A stretch of 5,596 nucleotides of DNA, taken from positions 1-5,596 of the forward strand of contig URUQ01000086.1 in NCBI GenBank assembly GCA_900551145.1, written 5' to 3'. Shown here one piece after another: positions 1-5,575 of this stretch. Within the stretch, counting starts at the first letter, position 1; each line of letters starts with the position of its first letter. The notes below the pieces were generated by a model. The model made no database searches. It was not told the origin of the DNA and was given only the letters and a program-made list of their open reading frames with translations. This DNA is from an uncultured Eubacteriales bacterium (GTDB taxonomy: Bacteria > Bacillota > Clostridia > Christensenellales > CAG-917). A program made the position numbers and the translations under genes.

Positions 1-7
1 TTCGGGT

Positions 8-20
8 GCGGGTGTACCGC
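8..20. repeat. Small GC-rich hairpin at the left edge
   Basis: GCGG (8-11), GTGTA, CCGC (17-20) form a 4-bp G:C stem directly next to the AT tract. The edge of the window cuts off whatever lies further left, so this may be part of a larger repeat or of the end of a neighbouring gene. Too little sequence to classify. Confidence 0.25.
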
Positions 21-22
21 CC

Positions 23-59
23 TTAATTATTAATTAATAATTATTAATTATTAATTTTT
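23..59. repeat. AT-only tract with 20-bp perfect palindrome downstream of ruvC
   Basis: Positions 23-59 contain only A and T, built from overlapping TTAATTA/TAATTAT units. Positions 24-43 are a perfect 20-bp palindrome centred between 33 and 34. Shorter copies of the unit continue to about 56. The contrast with the coding DNA is sharp. It starts 17 nt after the ruvC stop. It could be part of a dispersed intergenic repeat, a protein-binding AT tract or a recombination-prone site; the window has one copy only. Confidence 0.7.
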
Positions 60-75
60 GTCTACTCCCAATTTG

Positions 76-573
76 TTATTGCACCTTAAAGCTTGTCGTC
101 ATTCTGCTCGTTTGAGCGTGGCATATAGCAACTGCGAGGGCGTCTGCCGCGTCGTCGGGGCGCGGAACGCTCTTTAAACGCAACAGTGCTTGAACCATAT
201 GTTGCATTTGCATTTTGTCCGCACCGCCATAGCCCGTAACCGCTTGCTTTATTTGGTTGGGCGTATACTCGTACACCTCGTCCCCGAGTCCCTTCACCGC
301 CGTGAGCAAAATCACGCCTCTTGCCTCGGACACCGCAATACCGGTGGTGACGTTCTTTGAAAAGAACAGTTCCTCTATTGCGATATTGTCGGGTTTGAAC
401 GTTTCGATAAGCTCTTGCACGCCCTCTTCGAGTTGTTTGAGGCGTTGAGGCAAAGTGCAATCTTTGGGCGTGACGACCGCTCCGTAATCTATTACGGAAT
501 AGTTGCCTTTGACGGCGTTTATCACCCCGTACCCCATAGTCGCAAGACCGGGATCAATGCCCAATATTATCAT
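76..573 (-). CDS. ruvC: Crossover junction endodeoxyribonuclease RuvC
   Basis: Holliday junction resolvase that works with RuvAB to cut four-way junctions in recombinational repair. The 165 residues from the chosen start compare with 173 in E. coli. The RNase H-like fold begins at once with MIILGIDPG. The four acidic catalytic residues are visible: Asp7 (GIDPG), Glu67 (IAIEELFF), Asp141 and Asp144 (PDDAADALAVA). Phe70/Phe71 follow the second motif as in known RuvC. The ATG at 573 is chosen because family homology starts there, AAAGGA lies 6 nt upstream, and it forms an ATGA overlap with the stop of the ABC-like gene. A longer in-frame version from 627 would overlap that gene by 58 nt. ruvA and ruvB, often neighbours, are not in this window. 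Stop is TAA at 78-76; no terminator is evident after it. Confidence 0.97.
   Translation of the reverse strand: MIILGIDPGLATMGYGVINAVKGNYSVIDYGAVVTPKDCTLPQRLKQLEEGVQELIETFKPDNIAIEELFFSKNVTTGIAVSEARGVILLTAVKGLGDEVYEYTPNQIKQAVTGYGGADKMQMQHMVQALLRLKSVPRPDDAADALAVAICHAQTSRMTTSFKVQ
481..498. repeat. 18-bp dyad inside ruvC
   Basis: TCCGTAAT (481-488), centre CT, ATTACGGA (491-498): two perfect 8-bp arms around a 2-bp centre. It lies in codons for SVIDYG near the ruvC N-terminus. It looks operator-like but is short enough to be chance. Confidence 0.3.
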
Positions 574-1622
574 AAAACGTCCTTTATAATGCTGTTTTCG
601 CTTGCAAAATCGTACACCCTTGCGCAATTTTTCACAGGCAAAGTGCCGACCTCGTCAAGCATTTGCTTGCAGTGCACTACGCCCGATTTTGTGCGCAATT
701 CGTATCCGTTTCGCGTGCGGATAGAGTTTTGCACACTCTCTTTTCTATCTCCGTTTACGTCGTAGCAATCGCTTGCCCAGCCGACGAAAACGTCTTTGCC
801 GATATACCCCGTGGCAATCTTGCCGTCGAGGTGAGACAGGTCGATATCGTAGTTGTCGAGCGTCGTCGCAACGAGTTTTCCGTCCTTTTGGTCGAGATGC
901 GCCTTTTCAAAGCGATAGTCGTTATCAAACGCTTGCACCGCCCACACGTTGGATGGATTGGCAAGTATTTGCTCGTACGTGCCTGCTTGCTTCACTTCCC
1001 CGTAATGCATAACTGCAATTTTATCGGCAATCGAAAGCGCCTCATCCTTGTCGCGCGTTGCAAAAATCACGATTTTGCCCTCTCTTGCCATATTTTGCAA
1101 GATAGGCGCAACTTCGCTCCAAAGCACTATTGCCTCGTCCTTGTCAAGCCCTCTCGTTATATCGTCGACGAGTATGACTTTGGCAGGTCTTAAAAACAGC
1201 CTTGCAATCGCAAGCCTTTTGAGGTCTATAAGAGAAGTCTTTTTTGCCTTGTCGTAAAGTATAGCAACAACGCCCGTTTTCTCGGCACAGTCGTTTACGA
1301 TTTGCTTGATTTTGTCCTTATCGTATCCGCGGATAATAAGCGGATATGCCAGATTATAGTAGCAAGTACGATTTTCAAACATAGCCAAATCGTCAAACAC
1401 CATAATCACGTCGTCGGGTTTTTTGTCGATAGGCTCACCGTCAAAAAGCACTTTGCCCTCACAATCGGTAACGGACGCAACCACCTTCAAAAAGGTGGTT
1501 TTTCCGCTCAATTCGTCACCGAGCAAGGCAAGTATTTTGCCGTCCTCTATCTTCATATCCAACGAGCCGAGCACCCTCGCACCGTATAGATACTGTTTGC
1601 TTACGCCGACGAGTTCCAACAT
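570..1622 (-). CDS. MalK/MsmK-like ABC ATPase-fold protein with degenerate catalytic motifs
   Basis: 350 residues: an ABC nucleotide-binding domain (about 1-235) and a C-terminal region (about 240-350) resembling the MalK/UgpC regulatory TOBE/OB domain, e.g. GYIGKDVFVGWASDCYD (272-288). The fold and motif order are those of sugar-importer ATPases, but the catalytic motifs are altered. Walker A is GDELSGKTT (35-43), with Leu38 for Gly but Lys41 kept. The Q-loop MVF-Q is MVF-D (Asp77). LSGGQ is TSLID (129-133). Walker B is ILVDD (150-154), with Asp154 for the catalytic Glu. The H-loop His is Arg190. ATP binding remains plausible; normal hydrolysis is unlikely (inference). The frame is open throughout, so this is not a decayed pseudogene. 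No permease or binding-protein genes are near. There is no clear Shine-Dalgarno: the ATG comes 2 nt after the pgi stop, suggesting reinitiation. The end overlaps ruvC by 4 nt. It may regulate sugar uptake or pair with a normal MsmK; the actual role is unknown. Confidence 0.9.
   Translation of the reverse strand: MLELVGVSKQYLYGARVLGSLDMKIEDGKILALLGDELSGKTTFLKVVASVTDCEGKVLFDGEPIDKKPDDVIMVFDDLAMFENRTCYYNLAYPLIIRGYDKDKIKQIVNDCAEKTGVVAILYDKAKKTSLIDLKRLAIARLFLRPAKVILVDDITRGLDKDEAIVLWSEVAPILQNMAREGKIVIFATRDKDEALSIADKIAVMHYGEVKQAGTYEQILANPSNVWAVQAFDNDYRFEKAHLDQKDGKLVATTLDNYDIDLSHLDGKIATGYIGKDVFVGWASDCYDVNGDRKESVQNSIRTRNGYELRTKSGVVHCKQMLDEVGTLPVKNCARVYDFASENSIIKDVL
580..585 (-). promoter_or_regulatory. 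Shine-Dalgarno that decides the ruvC start
   Basis: AAAGGA on the minus strand lies 6 nt upstream of the ATG at 573-571, within the last codons of the ABC-like gene. It supports this ATG over the in-frame ATG at 627, which would add 18 residues unlike any RuvC. Confidence 0.75.
1479..1503 (+). terminator. Terminator-shaped hairpin on the plus strand, inside the ABC-like gene
   Basis: AACCACCTT (1479-1487), loop CAAA, AAGGTGGTT (1492-1500), then TTT: a 9-bp perfect stem with a tetraloop, leading into five T in a row. On the plus strand this has the form of an intrinsic terminator for antisense transcription. On the minus-strand mRNA it would be a 9-bp hairpin in the codons for Walker A and the following helix (TTFLKVV). 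It may be a by-product of codon choice; there is no plus-strand gene in the window that needs a terminator. Confidence 0.35.
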
Positions 1623-1624
1623 AA

Positions 1625-3019
1625 TCAGATGATGTATTTGCTATTCTTCTTGGGAGCGGCTTCGAGTTCCGCCTTCTTTGCTTCGTAGCCCGCTCTGTTG
1701 AACATTGCGTACGTTGCGTTCTTGCCCTCTTCGACGCCCGGTTGATTGAACGTGTCGATGTTGAGCATCTTTCCGCAGTATGCGGTTTCGAGTTGGAAGA
1801 ACATAAGCAATTGACCTATCGATACCGCATTGACTTCGTCAAGCATAATGGTGCGGTTCATATGTTTGGAGCGAGTGAGCGCGTACTCCGTCGCTTCTCT
1901 TTCGGTGTTGATAAGCTCACCCATCGTGTGTCCGCAAAGGAAGTTGACGTCCGCAAATTCTTCCGCACCGTTTGCGATAACAACGTCTCCTCTGTACTTC
2001 TTTACGCCGATAAACGTGACCACTTTGTCAAACGGACCTTCGGTGTAAAGTTGCACTTGCGAGTGTTGATCGGTGACGCCCAAAGACTTGACGGGCGTTT
2101 GTCCCTTATGCACGACGTTGCCGTCAAAATCGACAGCCTTGCCGAGGCTCTCGCCCCAAAGTTGGCAATACCAGTCCGCAATGAGTTTAAGGCTGTCCGC
2201 ATACGGCATCATAACCGAGATGTTTTTGCCTTTTTGCTCCATTGCGATATATTGAAGCGTTGCCGCCATCAAAGCGGGGTTCTTGTACGGATTGGATGAG
2301 TTGCACGCCTTGTCCATCTCCGCCGCACCGCGCAAAAGTCCGATGATATCGATGCCGAGCACCGCCGCCGGAAGAAGTCCGACCGGGCAAAGTTCACTGA
2401 AACGTCCGCCTACGCCGTCGGGAATATAATAGGTCTTGAAGCCCTCTTTCTTTGCGAGTTTGATGAGGTTGCCCTTGCTTTGAGACGTCGTTGCGATGAT
2501 ATGCTTTGCCCAATCGTCACCGCATCTCTTTTTGAGGATATCCGTGATGATGAGATATTGACTCATGGTCTCGGACGTCGCACCGCTCTTGGTGATGACG
2601 TTGAACATAGTCTTTTCAACGTCGATAACGTCGAGAAGTGCCAACATTCTTTCGGGGTCTACGTTGTCCTCAACGTAGAATTTCACGCCTCTTTTCTTTG
2701 CGTCGAGGTCGTTGTATCTGAAATGGCAAAGCGCGTTGAACACCGCCATAGGACCGAGTGCGCTTCCGCCGATACCGAGCACCACAAAGTTGTCGTAATG
2801 CGCGCGCACTTCCGCCGCCGTATAAATAATATCGCGTACGATATCTTCTTGATTGTACGGAAGTTCCGACCAACCCATCCAGCCCGTACCACGGTTTTTC
2901 TCGAAGTAAGCGTAACTGTCTTGTGCCTTGTCGAGAACGCTTTCTATCTCTTTTTCGGTGATGCCTTGCTCGCCTATGGACGATTGCATCATATTGTTAA
3001 AGTCAAACTTCAATTGCAT
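1625..3019 (-). CDS. pgi: Glucose-6-phosphate isomerase
   Basis: Cytoplasmic enzyme that interconverts glucose 6-phosphate and fructose 6-phosphate in glycolysis and gluconeogenesis. The 464 residues are in the range of the shorter Bacillota enzymes (about 450, against about 550 in E. coli). Two SIS domains are visible: GIGGSALGP (82-90) and the phosphate-binding loop TKSGATSET (143-151) in the first. Both family signatures are present, GVGGRFSEL (202-210) and MLNIDTFNQPGVEEGK (418-433). The expected catalytic residues are all there: Arg206, Glu290 (WGESLGK), His319 (TDQHSQVQ) and Lys433. The protein should therefore be active. The start is supported by GGAGG 10 nt upstream. The stop TGA lies only 2 nt before the ATG of the ABC-like gene, so the genes are very likely co-transcribed. 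Confidence 0.97.
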   Translation of the reverse strand: MQLKFDFNNMMQSSIGEQGITEKEIESVLDKAQDSYAYFEKNRGTGWMGWSELPYNQEDIVRDIIYTAAEVRAHYDNFVVLGIGGSALGPMAVFNALCHFRYNDLDAKKRGVKFYVEDNVDPERMLALLDVIDVEKTMFNVITKSGATSETMSQYLIITDILKKRCGDDWAKHIIATTSQSKGNLIKLAKKEGFKTYYIPDGVGGRFSELCPVGLLPAAVLGIDIIGLLRGAAEMDKACNSSNPYKNPALMAATLQYIAMEQKGKNISVMMPYADSLKLIADWYCQLWGESLGKAVDFDGNVVHKGQTPVKSLGVTDQHSQVQLYTEGPFDKVVTFIGVKKYRGDVVIANGAEEFADVNFLCGHTMGELINTEREATEYALTRSKHMNRTIMLDEVNAVSIGQLLMFFQLETAYCGKMLNIDTFNQPGVEEGKNATYAMFNRAGYEAKKAELEAAPKKNSKYII

Positions 3020-3024
3020 AATAC

Positions 3025-3804
3025 TTATGCCTCCAAAAGATTTTTCAAATATTTCACCGACTCCGCCACTTCGTCGTAAGAGTCGTAATTTTTTGCGTAT
3101 TGTTCGATGATGAGCGGTCCGTCGTATCCGCCGTCTTTGAGCCTTGCGATAAGCTCGTCAAACGGAAATTCTCCTTTTCCGACCATCGTAATCTCACCGT
3201 CTTTGACGTCGCTCAAATGCACGTTTTTGAGACTATTTCCCATAACGGCAAGATACTCTCGCCAATCGTATCCCGATTGTCTTGCTTGCTTCACGTCGAG
3301 CACGGTGCCGACATTTGGAGCGTACGAGCGCATTTTCTCATAAAAATCGGGCGTGTTGAAAGTCGCCCAATGTACGTTTTCAAGACATAATTTTATGCCG
3401 TATTCACTTGCGATATCACCGAGTTTTGCCATGCGTTTTCCCACGAAAACGGGGTCGAAGCACTGATTGCGTTTGAGCCTCGGTTGTCCGTGGAAGGTGT
3501 ACGCTTTTGCGCCTATAATATTGCCCACGGTAAGCACTTTGCGGAATATCTTTTCCGCGTCCTCGTAAGTGCGCGGTGCGATATTGAAAAGTTGCGGTTC
3601 GAACTCGGTGTTGAGTGCGTGCACCGAGTATATATCGAGACTGCCCTTTCTCTCTGCCAAAAGACGTCCGAACTCGCTTTCGTACTCACAAAAAGTGGTA
3701 AGAAACACCTCGGCGGTGTCCCCTCCACAGCGTTGAATGACCGAGAACGAGTTCTCGGTCAATTCTTTTGTAAAAAACGTAGCTGTCGATATTCCGACTT
3801 TCAT
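3025..3804 (-). CDS. Sugar phosphate isomerase/epimerase-like TIM-barrel protein
   Basis: 259 residues of the xylose isomerase-like TIM barrel (AP endonuclease family 2) superfamily, which includes IolE/IolI, tagatose 3-epimerase and endonuclease IV. The usual metal-site pattern is present: Glu142 (LCLENVHW), Asp170 (VLDVKQARQSG), His196 (NVHLSD) and Glu234 (LIIEQY), with His62 and His105 on earlier strands. One bound divalent metal and a keto-sugar or cyclitol substrate are likely from the family; the exact substrate is unknown. The DVKQA motif differs from the DxGH form common in other members and may mark a subfamily. It is not endonuclease IV, whose nine-ligand three-zinc site is not matched. 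The ATG at 3804 follows GAGGGTG at a 9-10 nt distance. The stop lies 5 nt before pgi, so the two are probably co-translated and may share hexose phosphate metabolism. A 24-bp dyad lies within codons 15-23. Confidence 0.85.
   Translation of the reverse strand: MKVGISTATFFTKELTENSFSVIQRCGGDTAEVFLTTFCEYESEFGRLLAERKGSLDIYSVHALNTEFEPQLFNIAPRTYEDAEKIFRKVLTVGNIIGAKAYTFHGQPRLKRNQCFDPVFVGKRMAKLGDIASEYGIKLCLENVHWATFNTPDFYEKMRSYAPNVGTVLDVKQARQSGYDWREYLAVMGNSLKNVHLSDVKDGEITMVGKGEFPFDELIARLKDGGYDGPLIIEQYAKNYDSYDEVAESVKYLKNLLEA
3030..3034 (-). promoter_or_regulatory. Shine-Dalgarno for pgi inside the preceding gene
   Basis: GGAGG on the minus strand lies within the last codons of the isomerase-like gene, 10 nt upstream of the pgi ATG (3019-3017). 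The spacing is slightly long but supports the chosen start. Its position in the upstream coding region suggests translational coupling. Confidence 0.7.
3738..3761. repeat. 24-bp near-perfect dyad inside the isomerase-like gene
   Basis: TGACCGAGAAC (3738-3748), a 2-bp centre GA, then GTTCTCGGTCA (3751-3761): two 11-bp arms in perfect inverted repeat. Three more bases pair outside if one bulged base is allowed. It lies 43-66 nt downstream of the A of the start codon, within codons for TENSFSV. The shape is that of an operator for a dimeric repressor, or of an mRNA hairpin near the ribosome entry. No function is proven. Confidence 0.6.
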
Positions 3805-3816
3805 CTGCTCTTTTCA

Positions 3817-3834
3817 CCCTCTGAAAAACGAGGG
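3817..3834 (-). repeat. Small hairpin covering the Shine-Dalgarno of the isomerase-like gene
   Basis: In the 73-nt gap after hpf, minus-strand CCCTC (3834-3830), an 8-nt loop and GAGGG (3821-3817) form a 5-bp G:C-rich stem, extendable by two G:U pairs. The GAGGG arm is the likely ribosome-binding site for the ATG at 3804, so the fold would hide it. The stem is short and may be incidental. The rest of the gap shows no convincing promoter or terminator. Confidence 0.35.
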
Positions 3835-3877
3835 CATTTCCTTTTATTCTTCACCCGCAAAATACAGGCGCAATATA

Positions 3878-4210
3878 TTATACTTCTTCGCTCTCGTCGT
3901 AAACGTTGGGCGTGCCTTTTTTGTCTTTGTCCCAAATGTCCTTTTGCTTTCTCATTTGTCCGAGGAGTCTGGGGATAACCTCGTCCACGTTGTCGAACGG
4001 AGAGCCGGACACCGCTTGCGCGCGGTAGGTCAAGCCTTTGCTTGTAACCACCATATCCGTGGTGTAGTCACCGTTCTCGTACGTGACGGTAAACTTGACT
4101 TCAGCGTCTTCGTCTGCAAAACGTCTTTCGAGTTTTGCGCACTTTTTCTCGGTGATTGCCTTGAGTGAATCACTTGGGTTATAGTTCTTGCCAAAAATTT
4201 CGATTCTCAT
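3878..4210 (-). CDS. hpf: Ribosome hibernation promoting factor, short form (HPF/RaiA family)
   Basis: Small cytoplasmic protein that binds the 30S decoding region and inactivates ribosomes in stationary phase or stress. The 110 residues give the typical beta-alpha-beta-beta-beta-alpha pattern: MRIEIFGKNY (1-10), a Lys/Arg-rich helix with KLERRF (26-31), strands at about 36-68, and a C-terminal helix ending in RKQK (87-90). A charged tail with acidic end (91-110) follows. Most Bacillota carry a long HPF of about 180-190 residues, whose C-terminal domain dimerises 70S ribosomes into 100S. That domain is absent: the frame ends at TAA 3880-3878 and only 73 nt separate it from the next gene. The gene has its own promoter and a consensus Shine-Dalgarno. 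Family assignment is firm; whether the protein acts like short HPF or like RaiA/YfiA cannot be told from sequence. Confidence 0.88.
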   Translation of the reverse strand: MRIEIFGKNYNPSDSLKAITEKKCAKLERRFADEDAEVKFTVTYENGDYTTDMVVTSKGLTYRAQAVSGSPFDNVDEVIPRLLGQMRKQKDIWDKDKKGTPNVYDESEEV

Positions 4211-4217
4211 AAAGTAA

Positions 4218-4223
4218 CCTCCT
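4218..4223 (-). promoter_or_regulatory. Strong Shine-Dalgarno for hpf
   Basis: AGGAGG on the minus strand lies 7 nt upstream of the ATG at 4210-4208. It is a full consensus site with ideal spacing and the strongest ribosome-binding site in the window. It fixes the start of hpf and suggests high translation. Confidence 0.85.
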
Positions 4224-4239
4224 AGTTCTTTATATATGC

Positions 4240-4268
4240 ATTATAGCAAATATATTTTTATTATTCAA
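4240..4268 (-). promoter_or_regulatory. Sigma-A-type promoter with extended -10 for hpf
   Basis: On the minus strand TTGAAT (4268-4263) is followed by a 17-bp spacer and TATAAT (4245-4240). TGC directly before the -10 gives an extended -10 element. The -10 is a perfect consensus, the -35 matches four of six bases, and the spacer is optimal. Transcription should start near 4233, leaving a leader of about 20 nt before the hpf ATG. This is the only convincing promoter in the window and may drive the whole downstream gene group. In such AT-rich DNA a chance match is possible, but spacing and position are right. Confidence 0.8.
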
Positions 4269-4270
4269 TA

Positions 4271-4287
4271 GCAAAACGCATTTTTGC
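4271..4287 (-). repeat. Weak inverted repeat just after the clpC stop
   Basis: On the minus strand GCAAAA, a 5-nt loop, then TTTTGC start directly after the clpC stop codon. The 6-bp stem has only two G:C pairs and no T-run follows, so it is at best a leaky terminator. It sits just upstream of the hpf -35 box and could mark the end of clpC transcription, but this is not strongly supported. Confidence 0.3.
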
Positions 4288-5575
4288 TTACGCTTTTTCA
4301 AAAGTAAGTTTATCGCCGTCGCAATCGATTTTTACTTTGTCGTTTGCGCCTATTTCACCGCGTATGAGTTTTTCGCTGAGTTTGTCCTCGACAAGCCTTT
4401 GGATAGTGCGGCGAAGCGGTCTTGCGCCGTATTCGGCGTCGTAACCGACGTTTGCGATATACTCCTTTGCTTTGTCCGCAATCTCAACGCTTACGCCTCT
4501 TTCTTCAAGGCGTTTTGCAAGCGACGAGAACATAAGATTTGCAATCTTGACAATGTTTTCCTTGTCCAACTTCTTGAACACGACAATCTCGTCTATACGG
4601 TTGATAATCTCGGGTTTCATTGCACTTTTGAGCGCTTGGATATGTCTTTCTCTATTGCGCTCCGTCTCGTTTTCGGTGGCTTGCGCGCTTGCAAAACCGA
4701 GAGTGTGGCGAGGCTCGGACGCCTCTTTCGCGCCGATATTGGACGTGAGGATAACCACCGTGTTTTTGAAGCTCACCGTGCGACCGTGACTGTCCGTGAG
4801 TATGCCGTCCTCGAGGATTTGAAGCAAGATGTTGAAGATATCGGGGTGTCCCTTTTCGATTTCGTCGAAAAGCACCACGGAATACGGCTTTCTGCGCACT
4901 TTTTCCGTGAGTTGTCCGCCCTCTTCGAAGCCTACCAAACCGGGGGCAGAACCTATAAGTCTTGACACGCTGTCCTTTTCCATATACTCGCTCATATCCA
5001 CGCGGATAAGCAAGTCTTCGTCGCCGAAAAGCGTACCCGCAAGTGCCTTTGCAAGTTCCGTCTTACCAACGCCCGTCGGGCCGAGGAATATAAACGAACC
5101 GATGGGGCGTTTGGGGTCTTTGAGTCCCGCTCTCGCGCGCTTGATTGCCCTTGCCACCGCCAAGCACGCTTCGTCTTGACCTATGACTCTCGATTGCAAA
5201 ACTTTTTCGAGATTGACGAGTTTTTCGCTCTCTCCCTGCGTGATTTTGCTAACGGGGATACCCGTCCAATTGCCTACGACTTCGGCAATCTCGTCCTCTC
5301 CTATGGACAGCGTCATAGAGGCGCATTTTTCCTTCCATTCTATCTCTGCTTTTTCGCGCTTTTCGATATAATCGTCGCGAAGTGCCTTATATTTGGCGCA
5401 AAGTTCGAAATTATCTCTGCGCTTTGCCTCGCTCAAATCGAGGTCGGCTTGCTTGATTTTCCCCTCCAAATCGCGTATTTCTTGCGGTGTGGTAAAATTG
5501 AAAATTTTCTTTCTCGAAGCCGCCTCGTCGATAAGGTCGATGGCCTTGTCGGGCAGATAGCGGTCGGTGATATAC
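4288..5575 (-). CDS. clpC: ATP-dependent Clp protease ATP-binding subunit ClpC (5' truncated by contig end)
   Basis: AAA+ unfoldase that feeds substrates to ClpP in the cytoplasm. Only the C-terminal 428 residues are native, counted from Tyr encoded at 5574-5572; the N-domain and most of D1 are off the contig. Visible in order: the end of D1 (YITDRYLPDKAIDLIDEA, 1-18), a UVR-like coiled middle segment (about 35-75), the conserved NWTGIPV linker (102-108), D2 Walker A GPTGVGKT (165-172), pore loop GLVG (212-215), Walker B VVLFDE (233-238), sensor 1 TSN (277-279), an LGF tripeptide (292-294) at the ClpP-docking-loop position, arginine finger NR (325-326) and sensor 2 GAR (383-385). The UVR segment and LGF favour ClpC over the disaggregase ClpB, which lacks a ClpP loop. 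The pore loop is odd: Leu213 stands where Tyr is usual. The apparent ATG at 5592-5590 and the residues MCIRDR come from library adapter and are not protein. Stop is TAA at 4290-4288. Confidence 0.95.

Noticed and set aside
574..627. N-terminal extension of RuvC by 18 residues from an upstream in-frame ATG
   Set aside because: RuvC homology starts exactly at MIILGIDPG, a ribosome-binding site lies just before that ATG, and the extension is only the out-of-frame end of the ABC-like gene.
570..1622. Treating the ABC-like gene as a pseudogene
   Set aside because: The frame is open over 350 codons, the fold-forming segments and C-terminal domain are kept, and start and stop are tightly fitted to both neighbours.
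2076..2096. Inverted repeat ACGCCC...GGGCGT in pgi as a terminator
   Set aside because: The 6-bp stem has an 11-nt loop and only a broken T-run afterwards, and it lies inside an intact gene; likely chance.
2480..3079. Long plus-strand open frame (199 codons) opposite pgi
   Set aside because: It is antisense to a clear pgi with all catalytic residues, has no ribosome-binding site or recognisable domain, and is explained by the codon use of the real gene.
3025..3804. Endonuclease IV (nfo)
   Set aside because: Only the four-ligand isomerase-type metal pattern is seen; the additional His/Asp ligands of the three-zinc site and the nfo signature are not.
3805..3877. A second promoter in the gap between hpf and the isomerase-like gene
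   Set aside because: The best candidate (TTGCGC with an AATAAA-like -10) has a poor -10 and an 18-19 bp spacer; not convincing.
3484..3978. Plus-strand open frame of 164 codons spanning the gap between hpf and the isomerase-like gene
   Set aside because: It mostly mirrors two well-supported minus-strand genes, and its translation is Cys/Phe/Arg-rich without a recognisable motif.
4288..5575. ClpB instead of ClpC
   Set aside because: The short UVR-like middle segment and the LGF tripeptide at the ClpP-loop position fit ClpC; ClpB has a long coiled-coil and no ClpP loop.
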